From contig OX387608.1 of assembly GCA_947568835.1 (NCBI GenBank), forward strand, positions 6,424,001-6,488,000: a stretch of DNA of 64,000 bases, written 5' to 3'. The DNA comes from Protonemura montana. Lineage: Eukaryota > Arthropoda > Insecta > Plecoptera > Nemouridae. Under the pieces are notes generated by a model. It searched no databases and was not told where the DNA came from. It saw nothing but the letters and a program-made list of their open reading frames with translations. Shown in pieces: positions 11,501-22,116 of the stretch (its first letter is position 1; each line of letters opens with the position of its first letter). Both the position numbers and the translations under genes were made by a program.

Positions 11501-14152
11501 GACGTCGATACACTTGCACTGGCTTGGAAAAGATGCTTTAGCTAGAGAAAGTGTCGAGATCAGTCACGATGTGGGGAGCTAAAAACAACCATACGTTTGG
11601 AAGCTTTCTTTTGAAATCGTTCCGAAAAAAGTCGAAAACTGAAAATGTGGCCCTTTCATAGAGCTGAGCAAGGAATTCAAGTCACTGCTATGTTACTTCA
11701 AGCGCCTACAATGCCAAGAGGTTTAAACATTTTAAAATACGTAAGATGTTTTGTTACAGCCGTACGTCCGACGAAACGCATCGTGATTGACGACCGAGAA
11801 CGCCTCGCGTTGGCTCAGAAAGTGAAGGCGATGGATGCGTTGAAGGTGAGATACTTGTTGTAACGTTGCCGTCATGGTGGCGTCGTAGCCTGTATGTCCC
11901 ACGGGAGAAGGTGCTAGTTTTTCGTGGCCTTCTAGAGTCATCTTTGTCATAGAAGTGAGTGGTTAGCAAATATATAAAAGGATAAGAATAATATGGTTTC
12001 GTCCTCCAGATTCTAGGCTATGTACCCACAGTAACATAAAAAAACATATTTTAGAAGCTCTGTTAGGTGATCGCAGCATCTCCGTGGCTGCCAAAGTGGA
12101 TCTTCCATTGAATCTCATATACTTGATTGAAAATATTTTGTTTTCAAAGTTGGCAACGAAAATTACCTTAGAAAAATATGAGTATAGCATTCCCTGAATT
12201 CCCCAGGCTTGGTTAGCATGCAATTTTTTTTATTACGGGTGAGGAAAGGTTCTAAGAAATTGTGGGATGCTAAAAAGTTTGCACGAGTGGTAGAAAGTTG
12301 TGCCATCTTGTAGAAGGTGCAGCCCATATCTGGCATCAATTTTCACCGTTTGCTTAATTGCCCTTGATATCCGTGTCATTGTAACACTCCCGATGTTGTG
12401 TCCACAGCTCTCGGGACAGAAACCGCAGATCAAGCTGACGCTGAAGACCCCGGGCGCCAATCCGCCAGCGCCGCCCAAGCGATTAGGTGCCACCGGTCTC
12501 CCGGAGTTGCCGGAACTCAACCTCGTCCGCCGAGGTAAGTCAATAGCTTGCAGTAGCTAGTTTCTTGATACACTTCTAATTATGTTTGTTTGCTGGTAAA
12601 CTCTAGTCATTTTAGTTATTTTAACAACTGTGGAAACGTGACGGATAATTACCTCAATCATATAATGAAATAGATGAAAGTTGATGATCTAATGTTTATG
12701 ATTATAATTTAATTTCATGTTATTATCAAAATTCTATGTGAGAGTACAACAGCTTATGTGAAAAAATGTATTTCAAAATAGCATCTGCTAAATAAAATAT
12801 TACACGCATACATACATAACATTACCACGGATGAAGTCTTCATCGAATTACTTTTTGTATGGTGCTACTCGAAATAAATCCCTCTATGGCAATGTCTGGA
12901 TACAAATGTATCTTGTGGTTAAGATGAAAATGGAATTTTTTATTCTGATTGGCTGTAACCATGGAGATGAGTTGTTAACTGGTTGATATCGTTTTATCTA
13001 GACATTGTAATTCTAGTTGTTCAGAAACCTGTCACAGAAGCGCATTAGCATCGCTATTTTAGCACGTAGGCGAGGGAAATGACGTACAACTTTGTGGGGG
13101 ATTACTTATCTCAAGGTTTTGCATAGAAATTGCATGTAAACTATATGGTTTAATTGTATACTACCCACCTGTTTCAAATTAGTAATTTCTTAAGGAAGGT
13201 TGATTGAAATAAATATTAATTAAGCATTAGCATTGATAAGACATACACATATTGAATTGAAATATCATTATTCAAAAAATCACTATCACTCATATCAATA
13301 TTTATATTAATATTGATAATATATAATATTGCTAATGACAGTGTATCATTTTGAGTGAAGTTACCTTGTAGACTGCTGATATAAAATTAAAATTTCAGAA
13401 GTTTTAACTCAAGTGACAACTGCAACTAAATTTTGTGTTAAAGTGCGAAGGAGTTTTATAATTTGTTTCGCGGCTAACTCTTGTCTCGTTCCGCAGATCG
13501 GCTGGCACCGCCTGTTGTCGGAAAGAAGCGGCCAAACGACGGCCCGCTGGAAGTAGACTCCCTCCTGGCGTCCAAGGTATGCCGTTCGAATCCCCAGCGA
13601 TGCATTTTCATTAATCAACTTATAAAACTGTTTGTATTAATTGAACTAGTTCACTACTGAAAAAAATTAATTTCTCTTCAATGATTACCAAGTTGGTCAG
13701 TGCAGTCGGGGAATTTTAAAACCGGTTTTTTACGGCTGAAAAGAGACTGTATTATTTGCTGGTATCTTGTTGAGTTGGACTGCTTGGGAGTTTGTTTTTC
13801 AAGGGTTATGTTGTATCAATTAAATGTAGCACCAACCTTTGCAAATCGAAATGCAAAATCAACAGAAAAAGCGCTTAATTATCTTTGGCATTCCATACAT
13901 GATGTAGATAGGTATTTTTGCTCCAAGTAGATAAACACTATTTAATATTTTTATAAGTTGCAACTTATCTGCCTCCACATCAAGTCACTACATCGATGCG
14001 TAATTAAACGTAACTTAACTTATTGTCACCAGGTTGCTGCTCTAACGGGCACCAAGCCAAGCAACAAGAAAGCGACGTCGCGACGCGAAGAGCTTCTCAA
14101 GCAGCTGAAGGCGGTGGAAGACGCGATCGCTCGCAAGCGCTCAAAGAACTGA
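2507..14152 (+). CDS. ZC3H18: ZC3H18, CCCH zinc-finger RNA-decay adaptor (complete, 13 coding exons)
   Basis: Nuclear adaptor that in mammals links the cap-binding complex/ARS2 to the NEXT-exosome RNA decay route. Exons: 2507-3384, 4251-4467, 5000-5154, 7158-7330, 7963-8161, 8838-8999, 9595-9863, 10215-10416, 10731-10912, 11760-11845, 12408-12534, 13497-13576, 14033-14152. Every boundary is GT-AG and every phase agrees. The sum is 2850 nt, or 949 residues, against about 953 in the human protein. Features: acidic Ser/Pro-rich N-terminus; acidic Glu stretch about 215-270; a single CCCH finger (C278, C286, C292, H296; C-x7-C-x5-C-x3-H) split by the first coding intron; the conserved PAIDYRAAYDKPMGGPGYMG block after it; two Ser/Arg-Ser-rich tracts (about 575-635 and 785-808); and a C-terminal helix REELLKQLKAVEDAIARK typical of this family. 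The start codon follows the acceptor at 2488 by 18 bases. A poly(A) signal lies at 14502. Confidence 0.93.
3780..4090 (-). mobile_element. tRNA-derived SINE, family A copy 2, with inverted extra tail
   Basis: Minus-strand copy in ZC3H18 coding intron 1. The tail ('attttattattaggaac') begins at about 3800, the tRNA-like part is at about 3850-3915, and the leader ends near 4020. Directly after it, 4040-4090 carries the B-box edge and tail again in the opposite orientation ('cccgtttgggcatc' ... 'cctaacaataaaat'). The element is therefore bounded by inverted copies of its own tail. Confidence 0.7.
5608..7023 (-). mobile_element. Decayed hAT-type DNA transposon, 1416 bp
   Basis: Terminal inverted repeats start TAGAGCCA: left end 5608 onward (TAGAGCCAAGATTTTATGG), and the complement of the right end ending 7023 (TAGAGCCACGATTATATGG). 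They are flanked by a perfect 8-bp duplication CTAATGAG at 5600-5607 and 7024-7031, the length expected of hAT elements. On the minus strand around 6000-6180 a broken frame reads VDAERFFSQ, stop, NLVLTDKGTRMKEATIE, which resembles the hAT C-terminal dimerisation region (AERxFS...LxLtdkR). Internal stops and the short length show that it cannot encode an intact transposase. It lies wholly in ZC3H18 coding intron 3. Confidence 0.85.
7561..7743 (+). other. Unassigned open frame in ZC3H18 intron 4
   Basis: Sixty codons without a stop, with protein-like composition (contains AIYGPFYDRSQLNAEQNRPS). They follow a pyrimidine-rich 3' splice-site-like sequence ending in CATAG at about 7567. The phase does not match the ZC3H18 exon ending at 7330: splicing there would stop within five codons. 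It may be a pseudogene fragment or an alternative terminal exon; I do not recognise it. Confidence 0.2.
8640..8775 (-). mobile_element. tRNA-derived SINE, family A, fragment (copy 3)
   Basis: Minus-strand tail and B-box portion ('tttattattaagaccac' then 'ggtgcccaaatggggattcg'). It breaks off at about 8775, some 60 bp upstream of the acceptor of the ZC3H18 exon at 8838. Confidence 0.55.
9318..9445 (+). mobile_element. tRNA-derived SINE, family A, 5' half (copy 4)
   Basis: Carries the family leader ('tcactggaatcagaatgg', 'attcacagcctcttag', 'aaattcactaaaatcctc') and stops before a recognisable tRNA-like body. It lies in the ZC3H18 intron 9000-9594. Confidence 0.5.
10018..10178 (+). repeat. Tandem repeat, about 53 bp x 3
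   Basis: The motif TAGCAATGCAGGGGGCAGTC recurs at about 10020, 10073 and 10127 (53-54 bp steps), with a truncated last unit. It ends about 35 bp before the acceptor of the ZC3H18 exon at 10215. The frame through the repeats from 10040 is open and runs in frame into that exon. Confidence 0.75.
11067..11300. mobile_element. Short inverted-repeat element (MITE-like), about 233 bp
   Basis: Both ends read inward as TAACAAACTGGT. The similarity continues for about 50 bases (left 'cgttttgccaagctaa', right complement 'tgtttcgccaagctaa'). The arrangement fits a TA target duplication. No coding sequence inside. It lies in the ZC3H18 intron 10913-11759. Confidence 0.6.
11977..12185 (+). repeat. Family D element with a single 114-bp-type unit
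   Basis: Contains 'agaagctctgttaggtgatc', 'agcatctccgtggctgcc' and the end sequence 'ttcaaagttggcaacgaaaa'. These match, respectively, the units and the right-hand end of the 29.5-30.5 kb array. Here only one unit is present, so this may be the ancestral or collapsed form. Confidence 0.6.
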
Positions 14153-16330
14153 TTTGGCCGTCCCGGTCGTGCGTTGTCCTCGAACCCGATGCACGATTCT
14201 GCGTAACTAGCTACGTTATTTAGACAGGCTATGTCCCTTCTTTTTTCGAGAACGGTTGGTGAAATAGCTGTCCTCAATTTTCTAGCGACGTAGAACATAT
14301 ATGCGAGATTCTCAGATTAAGAAACACCTGTAAAAATAGCAGATCACAGCCCTGTTGCCTCTTATATTTTATGGGCTGTTGTTGCTAGAAGGCTGAGTCA
14401 GTCATTTTTGTTGGCGGTCTTTCTTCCTGAAAATACTTCAAGGGAAACAACTACGTTCTGAAAGCTGTGATCGACCGACTTTTTCAACCATTCTTTGGAA
14501 AAATAAAATGGGATATAGCGTAAAAATAGTGACACTCTGTGCTCTTGGATCCAATTAGAATAAAATTAGTTGCCTTTGCGACCCTTCCGTCGTCGTTCGT
14601 TTTGTTGCCACCTCTTTGAAGGAGTTTTCGTGGTTAAAGGGGGTGACCAGAAGGTACGCCACCTTCTTGCACAAGTGAAGATCTCGCCTTTACGAGTCCG
14701 CAAAAGATGTGCCAGTGCAGAAATTTATTTGAACGTCTTTCATTCATTGGCTGGTTTCTTACTCAGTTTATTTTTACTATGATTTGAATTCGCAACAATT
14801 TTTGGGTAAACTTGTTAGTATTTTATTCAACACGATGCTTTCCTTTTCGTAAGATTATTTTGTGCACCGATGTATATTTTGCACGCACGTTGTAAAAACT
14901 TGTTACTGTTTATTCAAAACGTGTTGGTATAAAAATGAGTGGATGCCAAGAAACGATTTGCTATTTTTTGCAACTTGATTTTCTTGTAATCGTCAAACAC
15001 AGGCGCTAGTTCTTAGAATGATGCATGATTGCCGTCACCTGCGATTGAAGACTTCACGAAAAATAATATAAACAAAGATTAGTATTACGAAGGTAGACTT
15101 TTGTTTGGGAAGGAGTAATAAATTGTGCACAGCTTATCACTATCAGCTCCATGGGAAAAAAAAATCTTCTTGATAAATATGAGACTGGAATAATTCTACC
15201 ATTGACTTTATCACTGAATTAAATTGAACCAGTATTTGATTCATATTTCCCAAAGACACTGTTTTTACATGGCTAAGCTGTGCACTGTTGTTCTCCTTCC
15301 ACAGTGTTTCTGTATTGTTTCTCGTTGAGGATGTTGCCAGAAATGTAATTTGGTGTTGTAAACGAATTGGAGATGAGGGAAGAAGGAAACAAGTGGAATA
15401 GGAAAGAAACTTACGGAGAGAAGCGAAGCGATGTTGAGTGTTGGCAATAGTTTTGAGGTTTGGCTAACATTTCAGCTAGAACCGAGGTAGCAATAACAGT
15501 TGTCCTTTCTTCCGCCCTCCAGTATTTCATTTACCATCCTTTTCACTATTTTTATATGTATGCTGTAATTTGTACGTCAAGACAGCGTTTCAATTCTGCG
15601 AGGTATTTTTTTTTAATTTTCGCAGTGAAACGAGTCTTTTTTGCATGTGAGTTCTGGCAACATTCTCATACTTGAATAATGCCAACATTTCATTTTTCTA
15701 AAAATTTCTCCCCTGTGTAGATGGTTACAGTTATCAGTTTTCGACCAGTGCTATACTTAACAATAACTGACGATCTGGTAGTTCTTTTGCAAGAACTTTG
15801 CATACTATTCACTTATTCTTGGTAACCCATTCACGGGACGTATTAGTCTGGCACAAGATATATATTTCCAATCTTTGAAATGTTTATGTATATAATTTAT
15901 ATTATGAATGCAATATATAAGAACTGGATATCGATCATGTAACTTTTTAGCTGGACATCACAAATGTTATCTCGATGAATAACATTCATTAACCCTCGAA
16001 TTTCGTTATCTCTTACGAAAAATTAACATGATCGCTACCTTGGACTGCACCAGTTAAATATAGTAGCTTCAGTTATAATCAAGAGACTTAACCCCAGAAG
16101 CTGAAAGTGAATTAGCTAGTATTTTTGTGTACCATTTCTGAATTATACGTGTATTTCATTTTGATTTTCACACTTGTTCACTAATCAACCCCGTTATTTC
16201 TTCTCGCTAGGAATAACATAGAATTGACATTTATACTGTGTCTCAATCTAAAATATTCTCATTTAGTTCCTAAAGTTGTGATTAGCAAAATGTGGAAAAA
16301 AAAGTCGTAACATTGTGTATTTACAGAAGC
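14153..16330. other. ZC3H18 3' UTR and intergenic sequence
   Basis: After the ZC3H18 stop, AATAAA occurs at 14502-14507 and again near 14562. Beyond that I see AT-rich sequence with no supported exon, up to the RNPC3 3' end. The short open frames here have no recognisable content. Confidence 0.5.
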
Positions 16331-16399
16331 AAAGTAGTTTATTCGAATATGAAAAATAAAACACATTCTCCAAAAAAAATATGAAAAAAATTCCCTTAC

Positions 16400-16560
16400 T
16401 GTTATTAGCCTATCAAAAATTGATGCTCAATTAGGAACTTGAACTTTGATCTCCGCCTATCGCGGGTGTTGCTCTAACCGCGATAGGTGAAGATCGGGTT
16501 CGAGTCCCCGTTTGGGCATACATTTTTGAGAGGATAGTAGTGTTCCTAATAATAAAATCT
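16400..16560. mobile_element. Fold-back family A SINE in the RNPC3 3' region (copy 5)
   Basis: A minus-oriented fragment (about 16408-16477) abuts a plus-oriented fragment (16478-16556). The two share the stretch 'cgcgatagg..agatc...ttcgagt...gcat..atttttga' in opposite directions, so the RNA of either strand would fold back with arms of roughly 50 bases. It starts about 95 bp downstream of the RNPC3 stop codon. A minus-strand AATAAA lies at 16343-16338, so the hairpin would be inside the RNPC3 3' UTR if that signal is used. Confidence 0.65.
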
Positions 16561-16652
16561 GCACATATGAAGCGTTTGCATTTTAAATCAGATTTCATTA
16601 GTTGCATTTCTCTTCCTTAACTTACAGTTTACATGTACTTGGTCGGCACAAA

Positions 16653-19600
16653 CTACGAATTGGCAGTTGCCGCTTTGACTGCAGATCTCGCAAACTGAAC
16701 TACGAGCGGCTTGTCTTTCAGTATGAACCCATTGGTTTCGTTCAATGCAAGTTGGGCTTGCTTTGTGTTCTGCAGCGTGACGAAAGCTTGTCCCTTCATT
16801 CTGCCTTCTTTCATCAAGCGAATATCAAACCTGAAATGTAGAATGTAAAGATTTTTAGTTGTGTTTAGCGGCGGCTTGTGAGCCTTTGACATGGTGGGGC
16901 TGTTTTTTTCTCAAAGATTTCCATGTACTTTATTTCACCTTACAGGTATTTGCTGTCATCCAGACTTAAATGCAGTATATACCAAATCAATGTATATAAC
17001 TGCAGATTACTACTGAGATATTAACTCCATGCATAAAATTTAACAGATATTTATAAACAAAGTCCTTTCCAGGACTGAAGACCCCTTAAAAAAGAGCTAT
17101 TACCGTAAAACCACGAAAAGGATACACCAACGGCTCTCAAAACCTCAGGAAAATGAGATATTTCCAAGGCGTATTTCTAAATTGTTAGTTACCAGCCATC
17201 AATATGGCACACAAAATAAGCCATCTAGTTCATTAAATCCAATCACACCAAATGCTCAACTATGCTCACTTTGACACCAAACTATGTATTGAACTGACAC
17301 AGATGGTACACGCTAGAGCTAGAAAAGTGCCAATTTCACCAGAATCGATGAACTATGATCACTTCGTTATCATGGCATACGGGAATGACCCAAGTGTTGC
17401 TTTTAGTGGAAAGCGCTGCTATTTGGATGATGTTTTGACGATTTCAATATAGAAACACGAAAGATAAATAGAAAATACTCCTGGTAACGCATTACCGCTG
17501 CGCAATAGTGCGAGTCATCACTGGTTGTGTTCAAAATATGGTTGGAATAAAACTTGTCCAATGTATCCAAGATACGTGGAAGTTAGGAGGTGCTAGATCC
17601 ATACTTTGTTTGAAAAAATGAAGTTGAAGGCCAGGTTAAAAAATTGAAGAAAAGGAAGGGGAGAAACACAGCTTACCAAGGTAGAAATGGCTGATTGCAA
17701 TAAATGAATAGAGGTTCTATAACGTTGCATTACTGATTCTAGACATGTATCTCACGTTACCAAGGCAGAAGCCAAAACATTGTGGTTTCTAGCCTTTTCA
17801 TCCGTTGCTATCTACCATTTTTAACTCCATAAGTTACGACTTCCTTCTTTTCTTTTCCCCAAATCGCATTTACTTTGCACAGGTTTCAGAGGAACATTCA
17901 ATGATAACATTCATTGCACTCTAAATGTCAAATCATGGTTTATGTGAAATCATCTTTCACCCATTGCAAATCCAGACGGCAGCATCAATATTCTGGTCAC
18001 TCTTATCAAATATCAAAAATTTGATAACAGCTAAAGTACAGACAACTCACATGCTGCCCTGTTCTTCGTAATCGACGAGCAGATATCGCCGGTAGATGAA
18101 ATGCAGGTCGCGTTCTACCACCTGCTTGGCCAGGTTCTTGATGTAGAGTCGGCAGGAGGGCACACCCGCCTGGTAGTTCTTGTAAACGGGAAGATGTTTC
18201 TGGTCTGCAGAAAAAGACTTGGGTGATGAGGGCTATTCAGGTAAAACAAATGCAGGGGTTCCCATTGTGGATCACTTTTTGCAACTGTATAATATGCTTG
18301 TTTTCAAATTTATTCAGCTTGCTTACAAGACCAGAATTCATAAGAGACTGGAGTATGGTGTGACGTAAAATTTTACTTGCGTGCTTTTAAAGTTTTACAA
18401 ATAGTTTAGCGGGTACTTTTACCTGCCGTTTTAAACTGGTTTTAAAATTTCTTCTACCAATGACACCAGCAAGGATTGCAGGGGTAAATTTATTTCAAGG
18501 GACAAGTACCTTTTTTTTTAATCTAGGACCAGGTGCCTATTCCAGTAATATAAGAAGTAATTTTTTTCCAACTGTTACCTTTGGAAGGAATCCTATTGGC
18601 AGCTAATTGCTCGGCCGTAATAACGCTGCCCGCCGTTGGATCTTCATCGTTATCTTCACTCTCTTTAGTTTCGTCATCTTTGTTCGATGGCTCATTCGGA
18701 GGAAACAACAAACCAAACCCTCCAATCAGCTCTTGTGGCTGTGCATCTAAATTGCCAGGATTATCTGTCACTATCTTTAATTCTATTTTCTTCTGCAAGG
18801 GTTCGCTCTCCACTATTTCAAATACGTCTTCCGGTTTGGTCTTTTTGGCTACAGGTGTTGATCCTTTCATGGGCTTTGTGAACTTTCGCTTCTTAGCGGA
18901 TGATTGTTTTTTTCGCGGTCTGGTGCGTTTCAAGCTGTTTGTGATTGTAATTTGCCTCTCTTTTATTTCATCAGGGTCACTTTCTAGTTCCGATTCCTCT
19001 TCGCTGGTTTCTTCGTCCATTGATACTTCCTCATCGTTCTTTTCAGCGTCAATGATTTGTACTGCTTCTATGCATATCTCTGGTATATTATCTGGCTGTA
19101 CAAATTTAAAAGGCGACGGAAGATTCATCCGATTCATTAGATGCAGTACTTGAGTGTAAAATTTGGGTACAGATGCTAATGATCGTGTGATGTTAAATAT
19201 TACATCACGATTAGGAGGTGGGTATTGGTACCTTAAATTGGGAGGGGGTGGTTGGGTAAAATTTAAGTCTGCATTCCATGAGTTCAATTTGTTTATGAAT
19301 TCAATGTGGTTCTTCTGCGTTTCATCTGTGGTGGAATTCTGTACATCCAATGGAGCAGGCTCATCAGGTAAAGTACCACGAAGTTCTTTTTTTTTCTGAG
19401 CAAACTCTACTGTTAATGGGCGACCCCCTACTTCAAGTTGATGAAGTCTGTGCAATGCATTACTTGCAGCAGTGCTCGATTCAAACCTGAAATCTCAAAT
19501 GTGTTAACCTGTTGTACCTGAACTAGGAAACCAAACTAAATGGATATTGTAAACATAATAAAAAAAATGTGAACACACAAATACCTTGCAAAAACAACAT

Positions 19601-19727
19601 TACTGGATTTGACCTTCCCAGTGAGAGTTTTAATGTTAATTACACCAAAGCGCTGCAACAACCGTTCCCTGTCGATGTCTGTAAGGTTAGCTGGCAGGTG
19701 ACGAATCAACAATGTGTCAGTCTTCAT
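16653..19727 (-). CDS. RNPC3: RNPC3 / U11-U12 65K, minor spliceosome RRM protein (complete)
   Basis: Bridges U11 and U12 snRNPs in the U12-dependent spliceosome: the C-terminal RRM binds U12 snRNA and the N-terminal region contacts the U11 side. Exons in transcript order: 19727-19585, 19486-18579, 18204-18051, 16830-16653. All are GT-AG, phases agree, and the product is 460 residues against about 517 in human. RRM1 (about 4-75) shows LLIRHLP as RNP2 and KSSNVVFARF as RNP1 across intron 1. A long charged linker includes the motif NYPPP-like PPPPNLRYQYPPP (about 125-140), acidic clusters and basic RPRKKQSSAKKRK. RRM2 begins near 369 (CRLYIKNLAKQV), and KGQAFVTL is its RNP1. The stretch HLPVYKNYQAG before RRM2 and FDIRLMKEGRMKGQAF are family signatures. 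All introns of this gene look U2-type. Confidence 0.93.
17116..17125 (-). promoter_or_regulatory. U12-type 5' splice-site motif inside RNPC3 intron 3 (USSE-like candidate)
   Basis: The minus strand reads GTATCCTTTT, a 10/10 match to the U12-type donor RTATCCTTTY. It lies in the intron between the two exons that encode RRM2. Eighteen bases upstream is a 3' splice-site-like ATCTCATTTTCCTGAG (ends 17144), and before it a branch-like TAACTAAC. If that 3' site were used, the joined frame would read Met-Phe-stop, cutting off RRM2. Only one motif copy is seen, whereas the U11-binding enhancer known from SNRNP48/RNPC3 has two. Confidence 0.4.
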
Positions 19728-20570
19728 GGCATAAATCCAATTAATTTACAACATTTCTTTTATTTTTAATTGTTCTCTTAATTCGTAAATTCTCTATGCG
19801 AAAATATTAATTTCTGGACATTTCAGCACAGGCTTAACCTCCAAATGAAGGAGCTAATGAATGTTTGCTCACTTTCACGATTACTGTAGTACCGCTAATA
19901 CTTTAACAGCAACTCCCCTATATTTTGAATGATGCATTTTCCGTTAATGCTCAGTGAATTAGACTAATCCATTGAAATTATTAGCGCCGTAATCTGACAA
20001 ACCGAATGACAGCAGATTTAAAATTTAAGTCTACCACTTTGGTTTATTTTAGTATCACTTGTTGCGTGTCAGTCGAATCCTGGCATTCAGTTGTTTGAAG
20101 GGGGAAATTTTGAACGCAAACTGGTAACTTTACTACGTTCATTTCGCAAACATTTCTAGAAAGCTTAAATTCTTTTGATGTTCAGACCAAATGAAAGATA
20201 TGTTTGCATTTTGTAGCAAAAGGGTCAAATTATAGCAGGAAAATTTGCGTCCAGAATTTTGGACCAAAATAATATCAATAATATGTTCCGCCTAACTAGA
20301 TAACAGCATACAACCGTTGATACAACGGTACAACGAAGGCAATGACGGCGAGCCTCCTTTACGTCGTTTCACATACGGGCCATGTTTTTGGGGTTGATGC
20401 TGGTGTCATTTCTTTCGGAAGGAATAGCTTTGTGCCACCGTCAACTTCGCTTTATAGAATTTAAATACGGTTTCGTATTCACCGCGTTTTTTTTTCGTTC
20501 TTACCCCTACTCTTACGCCATCGCCGACAACCTTGATCGCCGACCACTCTTGTTGACAAATGGAAACAAC
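19728..20570. promoter_or_regulatory. Divergent promoter region, RNPC3 / JmjC gene
   Basis: The two start codons point away from each other across 843 bp, and no other exon is seen here, so both promoters must lie in this interval. A second in-frame ATG at 20382 would lengthen the plus-strand protein by 63 residues. Its context is poorer than that of 20571 (AACATGG). Confidence 0.5.
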
Positions 20571-22116
20571 ATGGCGGACACGGTGGAGGGCGACGGAGAA
20601 AACAGTTTAGAAGAAAGTGCTCAAATTTTATATTTAAACTTCCTAAATCTTAACAAGCATATGTTAAAATATGGCTTAAGCGTCAAGGAGTTGAGAGAAA
20701 TATGTTTTGATAGTGAAAAGTTGATGAAAACTGAAAAATCAAGTGTCTTTAACTGTACCAATGTCCTACTTGCAATTGCATGTATTTCGCCAATAATAAT
20801 ATTGAGTATATTTTTAAGAATACCTCTAATCGAATCAATTATGCAGAATACTCTTGGCAGACAATGTCTTGTACCTAATAATTACTTAGTCTGGGAGGCC
20901 ACGAGGCCCATAACTAATTGCGATATGTGCAAAGATATAAACGAAGTGTTAGTTTTGCACAATGTTACTAGAGAAAGTTTTGCTAAATATGCTTATTCGC
21001 CAAGACCGATGATAGCCAAAGAAGCTGCTAAACACTGGCCAGCAATGCGTACATTCACATTTAACTATTTTAAAGATATGTACAATAGCATTGACGGTGC
21101 CTACGAAAGCGTAGAAGACGAGTGTCAAATTTTAACTTTCAAGACTGAATTCAAAACTCTAGAAGAGGTATTTTCGATGCCAGATTCTAGACTTAGACTC
21201 GAAGATGGTGAGAAACCGTGGTACGTTGGATGGAGCAATTGTCATCCTGATGTCCTGGAGAAGATTCGGTCACAGTATGTGACTCCAGAGTTTCTTCCGG
21301 AAGATGCCGAAGCTGCCAGAATGGACTATGTCTTTGTCGGTTATGATCAGGGTGCAGTGATGCATGTAAGTTTTGCTCTCTCGTAGATCTCTTATTTATA
21401 TATGAAGAAAAACCCAAACAAAGTAGATCTTCATTATTCCCTTACAGTAATTATAGGTAACATAAATTATAAAAAAATTCTTTAAAACTTGGAAATCTAC
21501 AATGTGATACTTATTTGCGGACATTTTTAAGATCGACTACATCAGCCGACTCATGTGGCAAGCACAAATCCAAGGACACAAAACGTGGCGGGTCATTCCT
21601 CCACCTGAATGCGATGACATTTGCTCGAGGTTTAGTTTTCGTGTCGAGCCGGGAGATATTGGTAAGATTGCCCAATTTAACAATATTAAAACTCTCGTTG
21701 TTTTTTAAAAAATGTCTCAGAGTTGATTAGAGCATATGGCTTCCAGTTCTGTTGATGGCCCTTTATTGGAGATCTTGTACTCTGAAGATATAATAGATAG
21801 ATTTAAATATATAATCTATAGTATATGCTGTGTAAACTCTTAAGATATGCCATCGTTGCTTAATTGTACAATTGTACGAGGAAATTAAAATGAGATATAT
21901 ATAACAATACCGTGGTACGTTGGATACCATATGCACCTCACTCTCCCATTACTTTCCCAATCAACATACTCGTTATCCCAGCCCTTTGGCACATTACAAA
22001 TCAACTGACTTGTTCGTATTATTTTTACAGTTCTTCTCGACACAAGACAATGGTATCACGATACGTTTATTGACCCTGGCGAATTGAGTTTGACCGTTAG
22101 CTCGGAATATGGATAA
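20571..22116 (+). CDS. JmjC/cupin-like Fe(II)/2-oxoglutarate dioxygenase, single-pass membrane protein
   Basis: Predicted hydroxylase or demethylase-like enzyme of the JmjC fold. Exons 20571-21365, 21532-21661 and 22031-22116 join in phase to give 336 residues. After an acidic cytoplasmic N-terminus, one hydrophobic segment (about 64-84) suggests a type II membrane protein. The part beyond it has cysteines and an NVT glycosylation site, so the catalytic domain would face the ER/Golgi lumen or the outside. The iron triad is visible: H265-x-D267 (HID, created exactly at the exon 1-2 junction) and H318 in WYHDT. K282 in GHKTW is a candidate 2-oxoglutarate contact, followed by the typical PPPEC. 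The substrate is unknown. I recognise the fold but not a named orthologue. Start chosen for its Kozak-like context; 20382 is possible. Confidence 0.75.

Noticed and set aside
18581..19153. 190-codon plus-strand frame opposite RNPC3
   Set aside because: Shadow of the large RNPC3 exon, Ser/Leu-rich as expected from antisense of an acidic linker.
21515..21730. Separate plus-strand frame overlapping JmjC exon 2
   Set aside because: It is the wrong frame of the exon 21532-21661, which reads IDYISRLMWQAQ in phase with its neighbours.
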